NCBI GenBank assembly: GCA_964553885.1
Contig: CAZKLP010000010.1
Location: forward strand, 1 to 24,509
DNA: 24,509 nt
Source: JACPHB01 sp964553885
GTDB taxonomy: Bacteria; Patescibacteriota; Minisyncoccia; UBA10092
Direction of reading: 5' to 3'
Shown: positions 1-6,536 of the stretch, in pieces
Layout: the number at the start of each line of letters is the position of its first letter
Position numbering within the stretch: the stretch's first letter is position 1
Made by a program: the position numbers and the translations under genes
The notes under the pieces: generated by a model
The model's database searches: none
Told to the model about the DNA's origin: nothing
The model's input: the letters and a program-made list of their open reading frames with translations, nothing else

Positions 1-2443
1 CTGAATTTCCCGACACCGTTAAATCGCCATAAACAAAAGTTGAGGTGGCGATGTTGGCGCCGTATATGGAGGGAACCGTGGTTGTCGCGAGCGCCAAGCC
101 GCCGTCTCCGGTAATTCTCATTTTTTCAAGCAAACCGCCGCCTCCGACGGTTGAGAAAATCAGACGACCTCTAAAGCCATCAGAAGAAGTGGCTTGTTCA
201 ACTTGAGAAGCGATCCGAGCCATATTCTGGCCAACGCCTAAAGAATCCTGGCCGTAAAAAAGAATGCCGGCGCCAAGACCGTTATCGGCCGTGCCAGTGG
301 TAAAATGGGAAAGGCGTAATTCATCAACAATGGTGTTACTGAAAGCGTCGCGATCGGCGACTTCCAGTTGATACGAAGCGCTGGAAATGTCGTTGCCGAC
401 AATAACCTTGCTATTGTCTAACGTTAAACTGGTAGTGGCGCCGGTGACCAGGCCAAATTTGTTATCGGCAATTCTGAAAAGGCCTGTGTCGGTGTCGCTA
501 ACAAAAGCCAGTGAGGGCGCGCCGACCGTGCCGTCGGCTAAAAGAAAGACACCGCTCGATCCGGAAAAAAGATTTCCGGAAACCGTGAGGTTGGTAGTGG
601 AAGCGTTTGTAATCTGACCATTGGTAGACCAGAAATTAGTTAAAGTGGTGTTGGTCGTTGAAGCATTAACCATGGTAGTGTTGCTCCCCACCGGATTTAC
701 CGAAAATAATACCGTGCTTGTGGAAACATTAAGAACCTGAAAAGCGTTGGCGGTTAGCCCTGTGTTGCCTTGAACCGTCAAAACCGGGTTGGTGGTAGAG
801 GCCGATTCGTTGAAGAATCTGGCGGCCTGATTGAATTCAAATCTTTTACTTGAAGTGGCCGCATTCCAGGAAAGAACGGCGTTGGGCGGCACGGTACCTC
901 GGTAAAAGATGAGATTCATTGATTCTTGGTCTGTGCTAGCATTGTCTGTATTGATGGTAAAATCGTTTGACTTGGTGCCGGATATGGTAGTTGAAGCGCC
1001 GGAAATGTTATTGGCGTTAATGGTGTCAATATACAGATTAGACCAGTAGAAAGAGGGAGAGCCGAGATTATAGGTGTTGTTTTGATTGGGAATAAAACTG
1101 GAATTAACCGAAGAATTAACCGTTAGAGTATCGGAAGTGGAGCCGCCGATGACAGTGGAATTGCCGGCCACGTTTAAGTTCCGGCCGACAAAAACATCGC
1201 CGCTGGTTTGAATGACGCCGCTGGTGGTCGTCGCTATTCCGACGCCCAGACCGCCGGAAATAAATTGGTTGCCATAAACAAAAGTTGAGGTGGCGATGTT
1301 TAATCCGAAGCCGCTTGGCATCGTGGTGGTGGCGATAACTACTTTTCCGCTTTCATCAATCCGCATTCTTTCAGATGAATTAGTGGCGAAAATCAATGGG
1401 TTGGCGCCGGTGGTGGAAGCGGTTAAAGTTCCATCGTTCCAAATGAGAGGGGTCTGAAGCAATGTCGTGAATTGACCAATATTTCCCCAGAAATTATTTG
1501 CGGCAGTGACATAGGTCGTTGAAGCGTTGGTTATTGTCCCGGTGGTTCCCCAGAATGTCGGGAGAGTCGCCAGCGTGGTTGAAGCGTTGGTAATAGTTCC
1601 ATTCGTGGAGAATAAAGTCGGAGCGGTAATAATTGAAGTTGAGGCGTTGACTAAATTAGTCTGACCGGAAACCGTAAGCGCGCCTCCAAAATACACATTG
1701 CCGGAAGAATGGACGGATAGAAGATTCCCCGAACTCGTAGTACCGATGCCAATGTTGCCGCCGTAAGGATTTAAAAACAAATTACTTGCCGAATCGCCGG
1801 CGATTATGAAATTTCCGGAAAAAGAAGTGATGGGGCTATTCAAAGTTGTCGTTGCCGTTCCGGTTACGGCTAACTTATTTACCCAAGCCGTATTTGAAAC
1901 CGTCAAATAAGTAGTGGAAGCATTACCCAAAGTCGCGCTGCCGGGAATGCTTATTATTCCATTAACGGTTAAATTGCCCAAGGTGGTATCGCCAGAAATA
2001 TTTAGAGTGCCGCCTACGTTAGTGTTGCCGGATAAAGATGCCGCGCCGGAAACAGAGAGGGTATTAAAAGTTCCTCCGGACTTAACGGTTAAACTGCCAT
2101 TGATTTCGGCATTGTTTGAAAGAGTAAGGCTTGACGCGCTTAATCTGTCAAAGCCGGAATGAACAGAGGGAGCAACAGAATAAGTGATTAAAGTGGACGG
2201 GCTTCCTTGAACCACAATGGTTGAAATGGGATAAGACGGAAGAAGTTTAGAAATGCCTATTAAAGTTTCTAAAGTTCCTAAAATAGTTTTTTTCTGAAGC
2301 GAGAGTTCGGAATTTATTATTGCGTTCTGTTCTTTAAGATTGGCTTCAACGATTGAGAGTCGGTTTTCAATCAGAGTAAACGCGCCGGTGGAAATTGAAA
2401 CGCCCGCGGAAACAGAAGTACCCGGAATGCCAGGCGCGCCTTC
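1..2443 (-). CDS. Distal part of an interrupted repeat-rich surface protein (runs off the left edge)
   Basis: This minus-strand frame is open from the TAA at 2444-2446 to the window edge, and it is the same frame as the gene just upstream. It encodes about 814 residues rich in Thr, Ser, Asn and Gly. After a collagen-like start (EGAPGIPGT) there is a short helical stretch, then many beta-rich repeats. A motif like NASTTxxTxxxxFWxTxGxI recurs at least five times, interleaved with tail-fibre or adhesin-like phrases such as GNIGIGTT and ERMRIDESGK. Such low-complexity beta repeats are typical of extracellular fibres and adhesins, so a cell-surface role after the upstream membrane helix is inferred. 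I see no in-frame ATG in the first 280 or so codons after the stop, so independent translation is doubtful and one broken gene is the simpler reading. The C-terminus lies outside the window. The specific function is unknown. Confidence 0.6.
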
Positions 2444-2467
2444 TTACGCTAAAGCTTCTGCGGAGAG
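2441..2467 (-). repeat. Short repeat element carrying the in-frame TAA
   Basis: Read on the minus strand this segment contains TACGCTAAAGCTTCTGCGG on the complementary strand orientation, closely resembling segments at 2705-2728 (TACGCCAAGGCTACGG) and in ileS at 21547-21577 (TTCGCTAAAGCTCCAGCG). The three look like copies of one element in different genes. Here the orientation and frame give ...EALA followed by TAA, so the element itself supplies the stop that splits the surface gene. Confidence 0.5.
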
Positions 2468-3334
2468 ATCAAGCTCTTCAGCTTCCGCAAAAGTGTCTAC
2501 GCGCGGCAATGTTTCTCCGGGTTTTGAGATTTTTGGCTCGCCTTTGGGAAGTTCGCCGACAATTAATTCTGATGGCGCTTTAGATTTTAAGAAAACCAAA
2601 GAACCGGAAACGCTGTCCGCAAGCCATTTGGAAAAAAGCGGAATATCGTTTGGAAAATTTTTCAAAACATCGGAAAAAATTGCCGCTTCATATTTTACTT
2701 GCTCTCCGTAGCCTTGGCGTAGGAGGGAAACTTCGAAATCTTGAAATCTCGAAATATTTAAACCGGAAAAAGAAAGGGTTGCTATTAGTAAAATCAATAT
2801 CATCCCGGAAGCGGCCGCAAATTTTAATCCGGACCTCTGCCGCAAACTTTTTAAAATCCCCAAACGCTTGCTTGCCTTTACAAGCGCTTCGCCGTCAATG
2901 ATCCTAAACTGTCCTTGAACCATTTCAAGAATATTTTTTCTTTCTTCGGTTTGAAGTTCGCGAGACGATATTTTTATTTCCGGAGTTAATGCTTTAGCTT
3001 CTAACGCCCTCTCGCGCTCTAAAATTAAACTACTCTTAAGAATTTTTAATTCATCTTTTTCTTCCGCTAGAAGTCCGACTTCGAGATCCCCAGAAGTCGG
3101 ACTTCGAAATTCAGATTTTAAAACTGCGCGCCCGACGGATTTTTGGTACACGTTAATCCACTCATTCGTCGTAACCCAATTGCGACCGAGTTTAATCGCG
3201 CGGAGTTTGCCGCGACGAACCAAAACGTTCATATAGTCGCGCGAGGTATTTAAAATATGCCCGGCTTCAGCAAGCGGAATATACTCAGGATTGGTATTTG
3301 GTATTTGGTATTTGGTATTTGGTATTTCTTGCAT
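2444..3334 (-). CDS. Helix-turn-helix plus membrane-anchor protein, N-terminal part of the interrupted surface gene
   Basis: From the ATG at 3334 this gives 296 residues. Residues 18-62 resemble a MerR/excisionase-type helix-turn-helix: YIPLAEAGHILNTSRDYMNV, then RRGKLRAIKLGRNWVTT. A charged helical stretch follows. About residues 171-192 form one hydrophobic membrane helix (ASGMILILLIATLSFSGL). The remainder would be outside the membrane and ends DLSAEALA at TAA. The frame then stays open for the next 2.4 kb, so this is probably the N-terminal part of one long anchored surface protein. A TTG at 3352 would extend it by six residues; ATG is preferred, and no clear ribosome binding site is seen for either. 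Two short repeat elements lie in the coding sequence (3071-3104, 2705-2728), and the stop is in a third (2441-2467). The combination of helix-turn-helix and envelope domains is odd; the target DNA, if any, is unknown. Confidence 0.65.
   Translation of the reverse strand: MQEIPNTKYQIPNTNPEYIPLAEAGHILNTSRDYMNVLVRRGKLRAIKLGRNWVTTNEWINVYQKSVGRAVLKSEFRSPTSGDLEVGLLAEEKDELKILKSSLILERERALEAKALTPEIKISSRELQTEERKNILEMVQGQFRIIDGEALVKASKRLGILKSLRQRSGLKFAAASGMILILLIATLSFSGLNISRFQDFEVSLLRQGYGEQVKYEAAIFSDVLKNFPNDIPLFSKWLADSVSGSLVFLKSKAPSELIVGELPKGEPKISKPGETLPRVDTFAEAEELDLSAEALA
2705..2728 (-). repeat. Short repeat element encoding LRQGYGEQ inside the surface gene
   Basis: An imperfect inverted repeat (arms CTCC...GCC and GGC...GGAG around TT) lies just after the membrane helix and is read as LRQGYGEQ. 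It interrupts an otherwise plausible linker and resembles the elements at 2441-2467 and 21547-21577. Confidence 0.45.
3071..3104. repeat. Inverted repeat inside the surface gene
   Basis: Perfect 12-bp arms (AAGTCCGACTTC and GAAGTCGGACTT) surround a 10-nt loop. It is translated in frame as part of a Ser/Pro/Gly-rich linker (EFRSPTSGDLEVGL) between the helix-turn-helix and the helical region. Confidence 0.7.
3293..3327. repeat. Heptanucleotide tandem repeat, five copies of GGTATTT
   Basis: Five uninterrupted 7-bp units lie at the extreme 5' end of the surface gene and encode the repeated peptide NTKYQIPNT. Degenerate copies of the same 7-mer occur in leuS at 8251-8278. Confidence 0.85.
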
Positions 3335-3352
3335 ATATCGTATTTGATACAA

Positions 3353-3392
3353 TTTGATCTGCTATCCAATCATTTGATCTGCTATCCGATCA
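3353..3392. repeat. Two tandem 20-bp repeats upstream of the surface gene
   Basis: Two adjacent 20-bp units (TTTGATCTGCTATCCAATCA and the same with one A-to-G change) lie between the predicted transcription start and the ATG at 3334. Tandem sites at this position could be an operator, perhaps for the helix-turn-helix protein itself; that role is inference. Confidence 0.6.
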
Positions 3393-3399
3393 TGCTTAA

Positions 3400-3408
3400 A
3401 TTATAGCA
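3400..3408 (-). promoter_or_regulatory. Extended -10 promoter for the surface gene
   Basis: The minus strand reads TGCTATAAT, a consensus extended -10 (TGnTATAAT). No good -35 is seen, as is common for extended -10 promoters. Transcription would start near 3393, about 60 bp before the ATG. Confidence 0.5.
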
Positions 3409-3430
3409 AATTGGCTTACGTATTTTGCTT

Positions 3431-3470
3431 AAAAATAAACAAAAATCCTGCCATTCAGCTGAATGACAGG
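3431..3470 (-). terminator. Intrinsic terminator of glmS
   Basis: A stem with arms CCTGTCATTCAG and CTGAATGGCAGG (one mismatch) is followed on the minus strand by ATTTTTGTTTATTTTT. It lies about 70 bp after the glmS stop and fits a rho-independent terminator. Confidence 0.75.
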
Positions 3471-3480
3471 TCACCTCCCA

Positions 3481-3505
3481 ATTATTGATGTCCGACATCA
3501 ATAAT
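3481..3505. repeat. Perfect inverted repeat after glmS
   Basis: Arms of 11 bp (ATTATTGATGT and ACATCAATAAT) flank a 3-nt loop between the glmS stop and its terminator. No T-run follows on either strand, so it is not a terminator alone. It could stabilise the mRNA 3' end; the role is unknown. Confidence 0.6.
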
Positions 3506-3540
3506 TATATTGTCTTTATTAAGCCAAAAAATTCGCGATA

Positions 3541-5418
3541 TTACTCTACAGTGACGCTTTTTGCTAAATTTCTTGGTTTGTCCACGTCTATCCCTCTTAA
3601 TACCCCCATATAATACGCGAATAACTGCAATGGAATAGCCGCGATAATTGGCGTCAGCATTTCTAAAGTTTTCGGTATATAAAGCCAATCATCCGCGATA
3701 TTTTTAATTTTTTCATTCCCCTCCGTAGTTATAGCGATAATTTTTCCATGTCTTGCTTTTATCTCCTCCATATTGGAAGCCATCTTGTCATATACGCTAT
3801 CAACGGGCGCGATGGCCACAGTTGGAAAGTTTTCGTCAATCATGGCAATCGGCCCATGTTTCATTTCGCCCGCTCCATATCCTTCGGCATGAATATACGA
3901 AATTTCTTTAAGCTTTAAAGCGCCCTCAAGCGCCGTGGAAAAATTATATTTTCTTCCGATATATAAAAAGTTTTTTGAATCGGCGTATTTCTCGGCAATC
4001 AACTTTATCTTTTTTTTCTGCTTAAATATTTTTTTGATAAGCGCCGGAAGTTTTTCAATTTCTCGAGTAATTTTTTTACCCGCTTCAATTGATAAGTTAT
4101 TTCTCTGTCGGCCTAAAAATACCGCCAAAAGCGCGAGAACGGTTATTTGTGAAGTAAACGCTTTTGTTGAAGCAACTCCGATTTCGGGCCCGGCGTGGCT
4201 ATAGACGCCCGCGTCAGTTTCTCGCGCTATAGTTGAACCAACAACATTAACAATCCCCAGCGTCAGAGCGTTATTTTCTTTTCCGCCAAAGGCGGATCCG
4301 CCTTTGGCGGAAAAACGCCTCAGAGAAGCCAGCGTATCGGCCGTTTCTCCCGACTGGGATACGGCTACTATGGCTAAATTTTGACTATCTTGAAAAATAT
4401 TTCTGTAGCGCAGTTCGGAAGCCAATTCCGCCTCGCAAGGAATACCGCTCACCTCTTCAATCATTAATTTTCCTACAGTCCCGGCCAAATAAGCGGTTCC
4501 GCATCCGGTGAATATAATTCTATCAATTTTTTTTAATCTATCTTTAACTCTTTCTAAGCCGCCGAGTTTAACATCTCCCTCTTCTTTGACCAATCGGCCT
4601 TGAAAACTGTTTAAAATCGATTCCGGCTGCTCAAAAATTTCTTTCAGCATAAAATGCGGATGACCGTCTTTTTTGGTGTCATCTAATTTCCACTCAAGCT
4701 TTTCTTTTCGGCCTGAAATATTTTCACTGGAAACAAATCCGCTTTTGATAGAAAAAAGTTTTATATTATCTTTTGTTAAAACCGCCAATTCACCGTCATT
4801 CATATAAACAATGTCCTTAGTTCTGCCTATAATTGCCGAGGCATCCGATACCAGTATGTTTTCACCATTCCCTATTCCTATTACAATAGGGCTGGAATTG
4901 CGAATGGCAATTATTCTATCGGGCCAATCAGCCTCCATAACTGCCAAACCGTAAGTCCCACGAACCTGCTTCTGCACCATCGCCACGGCTTCCTTAAAAT
5001 TAGCATATCGCATATTTTCCTCTATAATATGGGCTAAAACTTCGGTATCAGTTTCCGATTTAAATATATGGCCGCGCCGGATTAAAACTTCTTTGATCGG
5101 TTTGTAATTTTCAATAATCCCATTATGGCAAACAAAGACCCTATTGGCACAATCGGTATGGGGATGAGCGTTTTTCTCACTCGGTTCGCCATGAGTCGCC
5201 CAGCGGGTGTGGGCAATGCCAATGTTTCCATTCCAACTTGATGGAATTTTTTTTTCTAATTCGGCAATCCTGCCTTTAGCTTTCGCCAAATGAATTTTAC
5301 CGTCGCTAAAAACAGCAATGCCCGCCGAATCATATCCGCGATATTCAAGCCGTTTTAAACCCTCAATTAAAATGGAAACAGCCTTTTTATTGCCTGCATA
5401 GCCAATAATGCCGCACAT
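3541..5418 (-). CDS. glmS: Glutamine--fructose-6-phosphate aminotransferase (isomerising)
   Basis: GlmS makes glucosamine-6-phosphate from fructose-6-phosphate and glutamine, the entry to UDP-GlcNAc, peptidoglycan and surface glycans. The 625-residue protein has the usual order. The N-terminal Ntn glutaminase begins MCGIIGYAG, with Cys exposed after Met removal, and contains RLEYRGYDSAG, THGEPSEKNAHPH and CHNGIIENY. Two SIS sugar-isomerase domains follow (FTGCGTAYLAG, VSQSGETADT, GPEIGVASTKAFTSQ, HAEGYGAGEMKHGPIAMI). The C-terminal tail ends PRNLAKSVTVE with the conserved Schiff-base lysine. The length is slightly above the usual 600-610, partly because a 36-bp perfect palindrome adds about a dozen residues (AKGGSAFGGKEN, near 369-380) in a loop of the first SIS domain. 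The start ATG at 5418 is fixed by the catalytic Cys. It appears monocistronic, with a terminator at 3431-3470. No glmS ribozyme is seen upstream. Confidence 0.97.
   Translation of the reverse strand: MCGIIGYAGNKKAVSILIEGLKRLEYRGYDSAGIAVFSDGKIHLAKAKGRIAELEKKIPSSWNGNIGIAHTRWATHGEPSEKNAHPHTDCANRVFVCHNGIIENYKPIKEVLIRRGHIFKSETDTEVLAHIIEENMRYANFKEAVAMVQKQVRGTYGLAVMEADWPDRIIAIRNSSPIVIGIGNGENILVSDASAIIGRTKDIVYMNDGELAVLTKDNIKLFSIKSGFVSSENISGRKEKLEWKLDDTKKDGHPHFMLKEIFEQPESILNSFQGRLVKEEGDVKLGGLERVKDRLKKIDRIIFTGCGTAYLAGTVGKLMIEEVSGIPCEAELASELRYRNIFQDSQNLAIVAVSQSGETADTLASLRRFSAKGGSAFGGKENNALTLGIVNVVGSTIARETDAGVYSHAGPEIGVASTKAFTSQITVLALLAVFLGRQRNNLSIEAGKKITREIEKLPALIKKIFKQKKKIKLIAEKYADSKNFLYIGRKYNFSTALEGALKLKEISYIHAEGYGAGEMKHGPIAMIDENFPTVAIAPVDSVYDKMASNMEEIKARHGKIIAITTEGNEKIKNIADDWLYIPKTLEMLTPIIAAIPLQLFAYYMGVLRGIDVDKPRNLAKSVTVE
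4279..4314. repeat. 36-bp perfect palindrome inside glmS
   Basis: The two halves are exact reverse complements (TTTTCCGCCAAAGGCGGA then its complement), centred on GGATCC. It is translated in frame as a Gly/Ala/Lys-rich loop that other GlmS proteins lack at this point, so it looks like an inserted element. Confidence 0.8.
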
Positions 5419-5530
5419 ATTTATAATATTTAAATATAATTTTAATTTCTAATATTTAAACGTGATTCTAATTAAAATAGTAACATCATCCACATTATCA
5501 TTAATAATCATATATTATTGTCATAGAATG

Positions 5531-5562
5531 TAATAATTATGCTATAGCTAATTTATTACACA
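5531..5562. repeat. 32-bp direct repeat, left copy
   Basis: Identical over all 32 bp to 6470-6501 and in the same orientation; identity stops exactly at both ends. Each copy is an imperfect palindrome centred on GCTATAGC with TAATAA/TTATTA outer arms. The pair brackets the PaaX/Cas2-like gene and the 23-bp array. Confidence 0.9.
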
Positions 5563-5600
5563 AGTTTTAAAATCTTAAACAATGACATTACCGTACAAAT

Positions 5601-5735
5601 ATCTTTCTATATAATATTAAAATATCTTTCTAGGTAATATTAAAATATCTTTCTAGGTAATATTAAAATATCTTTCTATATAATATTAAAATATCTTTCT
5701 AGGTAATATTAAAATATCTTTCTAGGTAATATTAA
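5601..5735. repeat. 23-bp tandem array, left part, up to the gap
   Basis: ATCTTTCT recurs at 5601, 5624, 5647, 5670, 5693 and 5716, exactly 23 bp apart with no spacers. The bases after it alternate TATAT, TAGGT, TAGGT, TATAT, TAGGT, TAGGT, giving a 69-bp higher-order period. The array then meets the N run. Confidence 0.9.
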
Positions 5736-5835
5736 NNNNNNNNNNNNNNNNNNNNNNNNNNNNNNNNNNNNNNNNNNNNNNNNNNNNNNNNNNNNNNNNN
5801 NNNNNNNNNNNNNNNNNNNNNNNNNNNNNNNNNNN
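5736..5835. other. Scaffold gap of 100 N
   Basis: Exactly 100 N interrupt the 23-bp array. This is the conventional placeholder length for a gap of unknown size, so the true array length is unknown. Confidence 0.95.
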
Positions 5836-5893
5836 TTAAAATATCTTTCTAGGTAATATTAAAATATCTTTCTAGGTAATATTAAAATATTTT
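5836..5893. repeat. 23-bp tandem array, right part, merging into the gene end
   Basis: Two further units (ATCTTTCT at 5843 and 5866) have the same sequence as before the gap. The last, diverging unit is the 3' end of the PaaX/Cas2-like coding sequence: on the minus strand the unit reads as TATTTTAATATTACC followed by TAG, which is the gene's final YFNIT and stop. Confidence 0.85.
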
Positions 5894-6426
5894 TTAAGTT
5901 TTATTTCGTGATGTTTCAAGTTATCTGTTTCAATAACATCAACATTAAATGGAATGGCAAAAATCTCCCTCAAAAACCGTATCTCATCTTCGCAAGGATA
6001 GGGAATCACCCAAACGCTATCTTGCAATCTAATAAAATTTAAATCTTTAAGTTTGCGGCGTAGCGCTTCTCTTGCTTTTTTATCTTTTTCCGGCACATCA
6101 AAAATTACCAAACGCCACTTGCCATCCCATCGGGCTGGTCTATTCAAAAGCATATTATCAATATCAAAAGTTTTGAAATATTTTTTCCCTTTATCGGTTA
6201 TTTTTACTGTAACATTATTTTTATCTTCTTTAACAAATTCAACCAGTCCCCTCTTTTTAAGATAATAGGCGCTGTTTCTTATTTGCTTAATTTTGTATTT
6301 TAATTGCTTCAATAATAACTTAACAATCTTTGGCCCGCCAATTGGTGAAAGCATAGCGAAAGTAATAAGGCCTCCCATTGCAATATATTTTAATAAATCT
6401 TTGCTGATTTTAGTGTTTGTTTTCAT
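5872..6426 (-). CDS. Membrane-anchored PaaX/Cas2-like protein (copy 1)
   Basis: The protein has 184 residues. Residues 14-34 are hydrophobic (YIAMGGLITFAMLSPIGGPK), a probable membrane helix. Residues 36-95 look like a winged helix with basic segments (RNSAYYLKKRGLVEFVKED, then VTVKITDKGKKYF). Residues 102-184 match the Cas2-like ferredoxin fold at the C-terminus of PaaX regulators: KWRLVIFDVPEKDKKAR, with Asp110 where Cas2 has its catalytic Asp, then LQDSVWVIPYPCEDEI, equivalent to the Cas2 QxSVF segment. Known relatives are PaaX-type repressors and Cas2. No cas1 or CRISPR is nearby, so a CRISPR role is not supported, and DNA binding or nuclease activity is inference. It is related to the copy at 17240-17800. 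The gene stands alone between leuS and glmS, is bracketed by 32-bp direct repeats, and its last codons lie in the first unit of the 23-bp array. Confidence 0.8.
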   Translation of the reverse strand: MKTNTKISKDLLKYIAMGGLITFAMLSPIGGPKIVKLLLKQLKYKIKQIRNSAYYLKKRGLVEFVKEDKNNVTVKITDKGKKYFKTFDIDNMLLNRPARWDGKWRLVIFDVPEKDKKAREALRRKLKDLNFIRLQDSVWVIPYPCEDEIRFLREIFAIPFNVDVIETDNLKHHEIKLKKYFNIT

Positions 6427-6469
6427 AGTTTATTTTCACAGATTGGATAATATCGTCCTCTTGCTTTTT

Positions 6470-6501
6470 TAATAATTATGCTATAGCTAATTTATTACAC
6501 A
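6470..6501. repeat. 32-bp direct repeat, right copy
   Basis: Exact copy of 5531-5562, located 43 bp upstream of the PaaX/Cas2-like start and 35 bp after the leuS stop. Its position would also allow an operator or promoter-proximal role. Confidence 0.9.
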
Positions 6502-6536
6502 TCAAAAACAATTACTCTCCGGAGACAATAATATCG

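Noticed and set aside
387..617. Plus-strand open frames over the surface gene (also 1914-2162, 2340-2711)
   Set aside because: They are antisense to a long repeat-rich minus-strand frame with consistent protein-like content and have no ribosome binding site or recognisable domains.
2444..2446. Alternative genetic code reading TAA as sense
   Set aside because: TAA, TAG and TGA all act as normal stops for other complete genes here (for example TAA of metG, TAG of leuS, TGA of recO). A single interrupted gene is better explained by the repeat element or an error.
5419..5600. Small RNA, riboswitch or glmS ribozyme in the AT-rich stretch upstream of glmS
   Set aside because: No conserved core or stable stem was recognisable; apart from the 32-bp repeat at 5531-5562 I see only AT-rich sequence.
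5601..5893. CRISPR array next to a Cas2-like gene
   Set aside because: The units are directly head-to-tail at 23 bp with no spacers, no Cas1 or other Cas protein is present, and the unit matches the neighbouring gene's 3' end.
6516..6525. Terminator after leuS at TCTCCGGAGA
   Set aside because: The palindrome has only 5-bp arms and no loop, so it cannot form a useful hairpin, and the following T-run is short.
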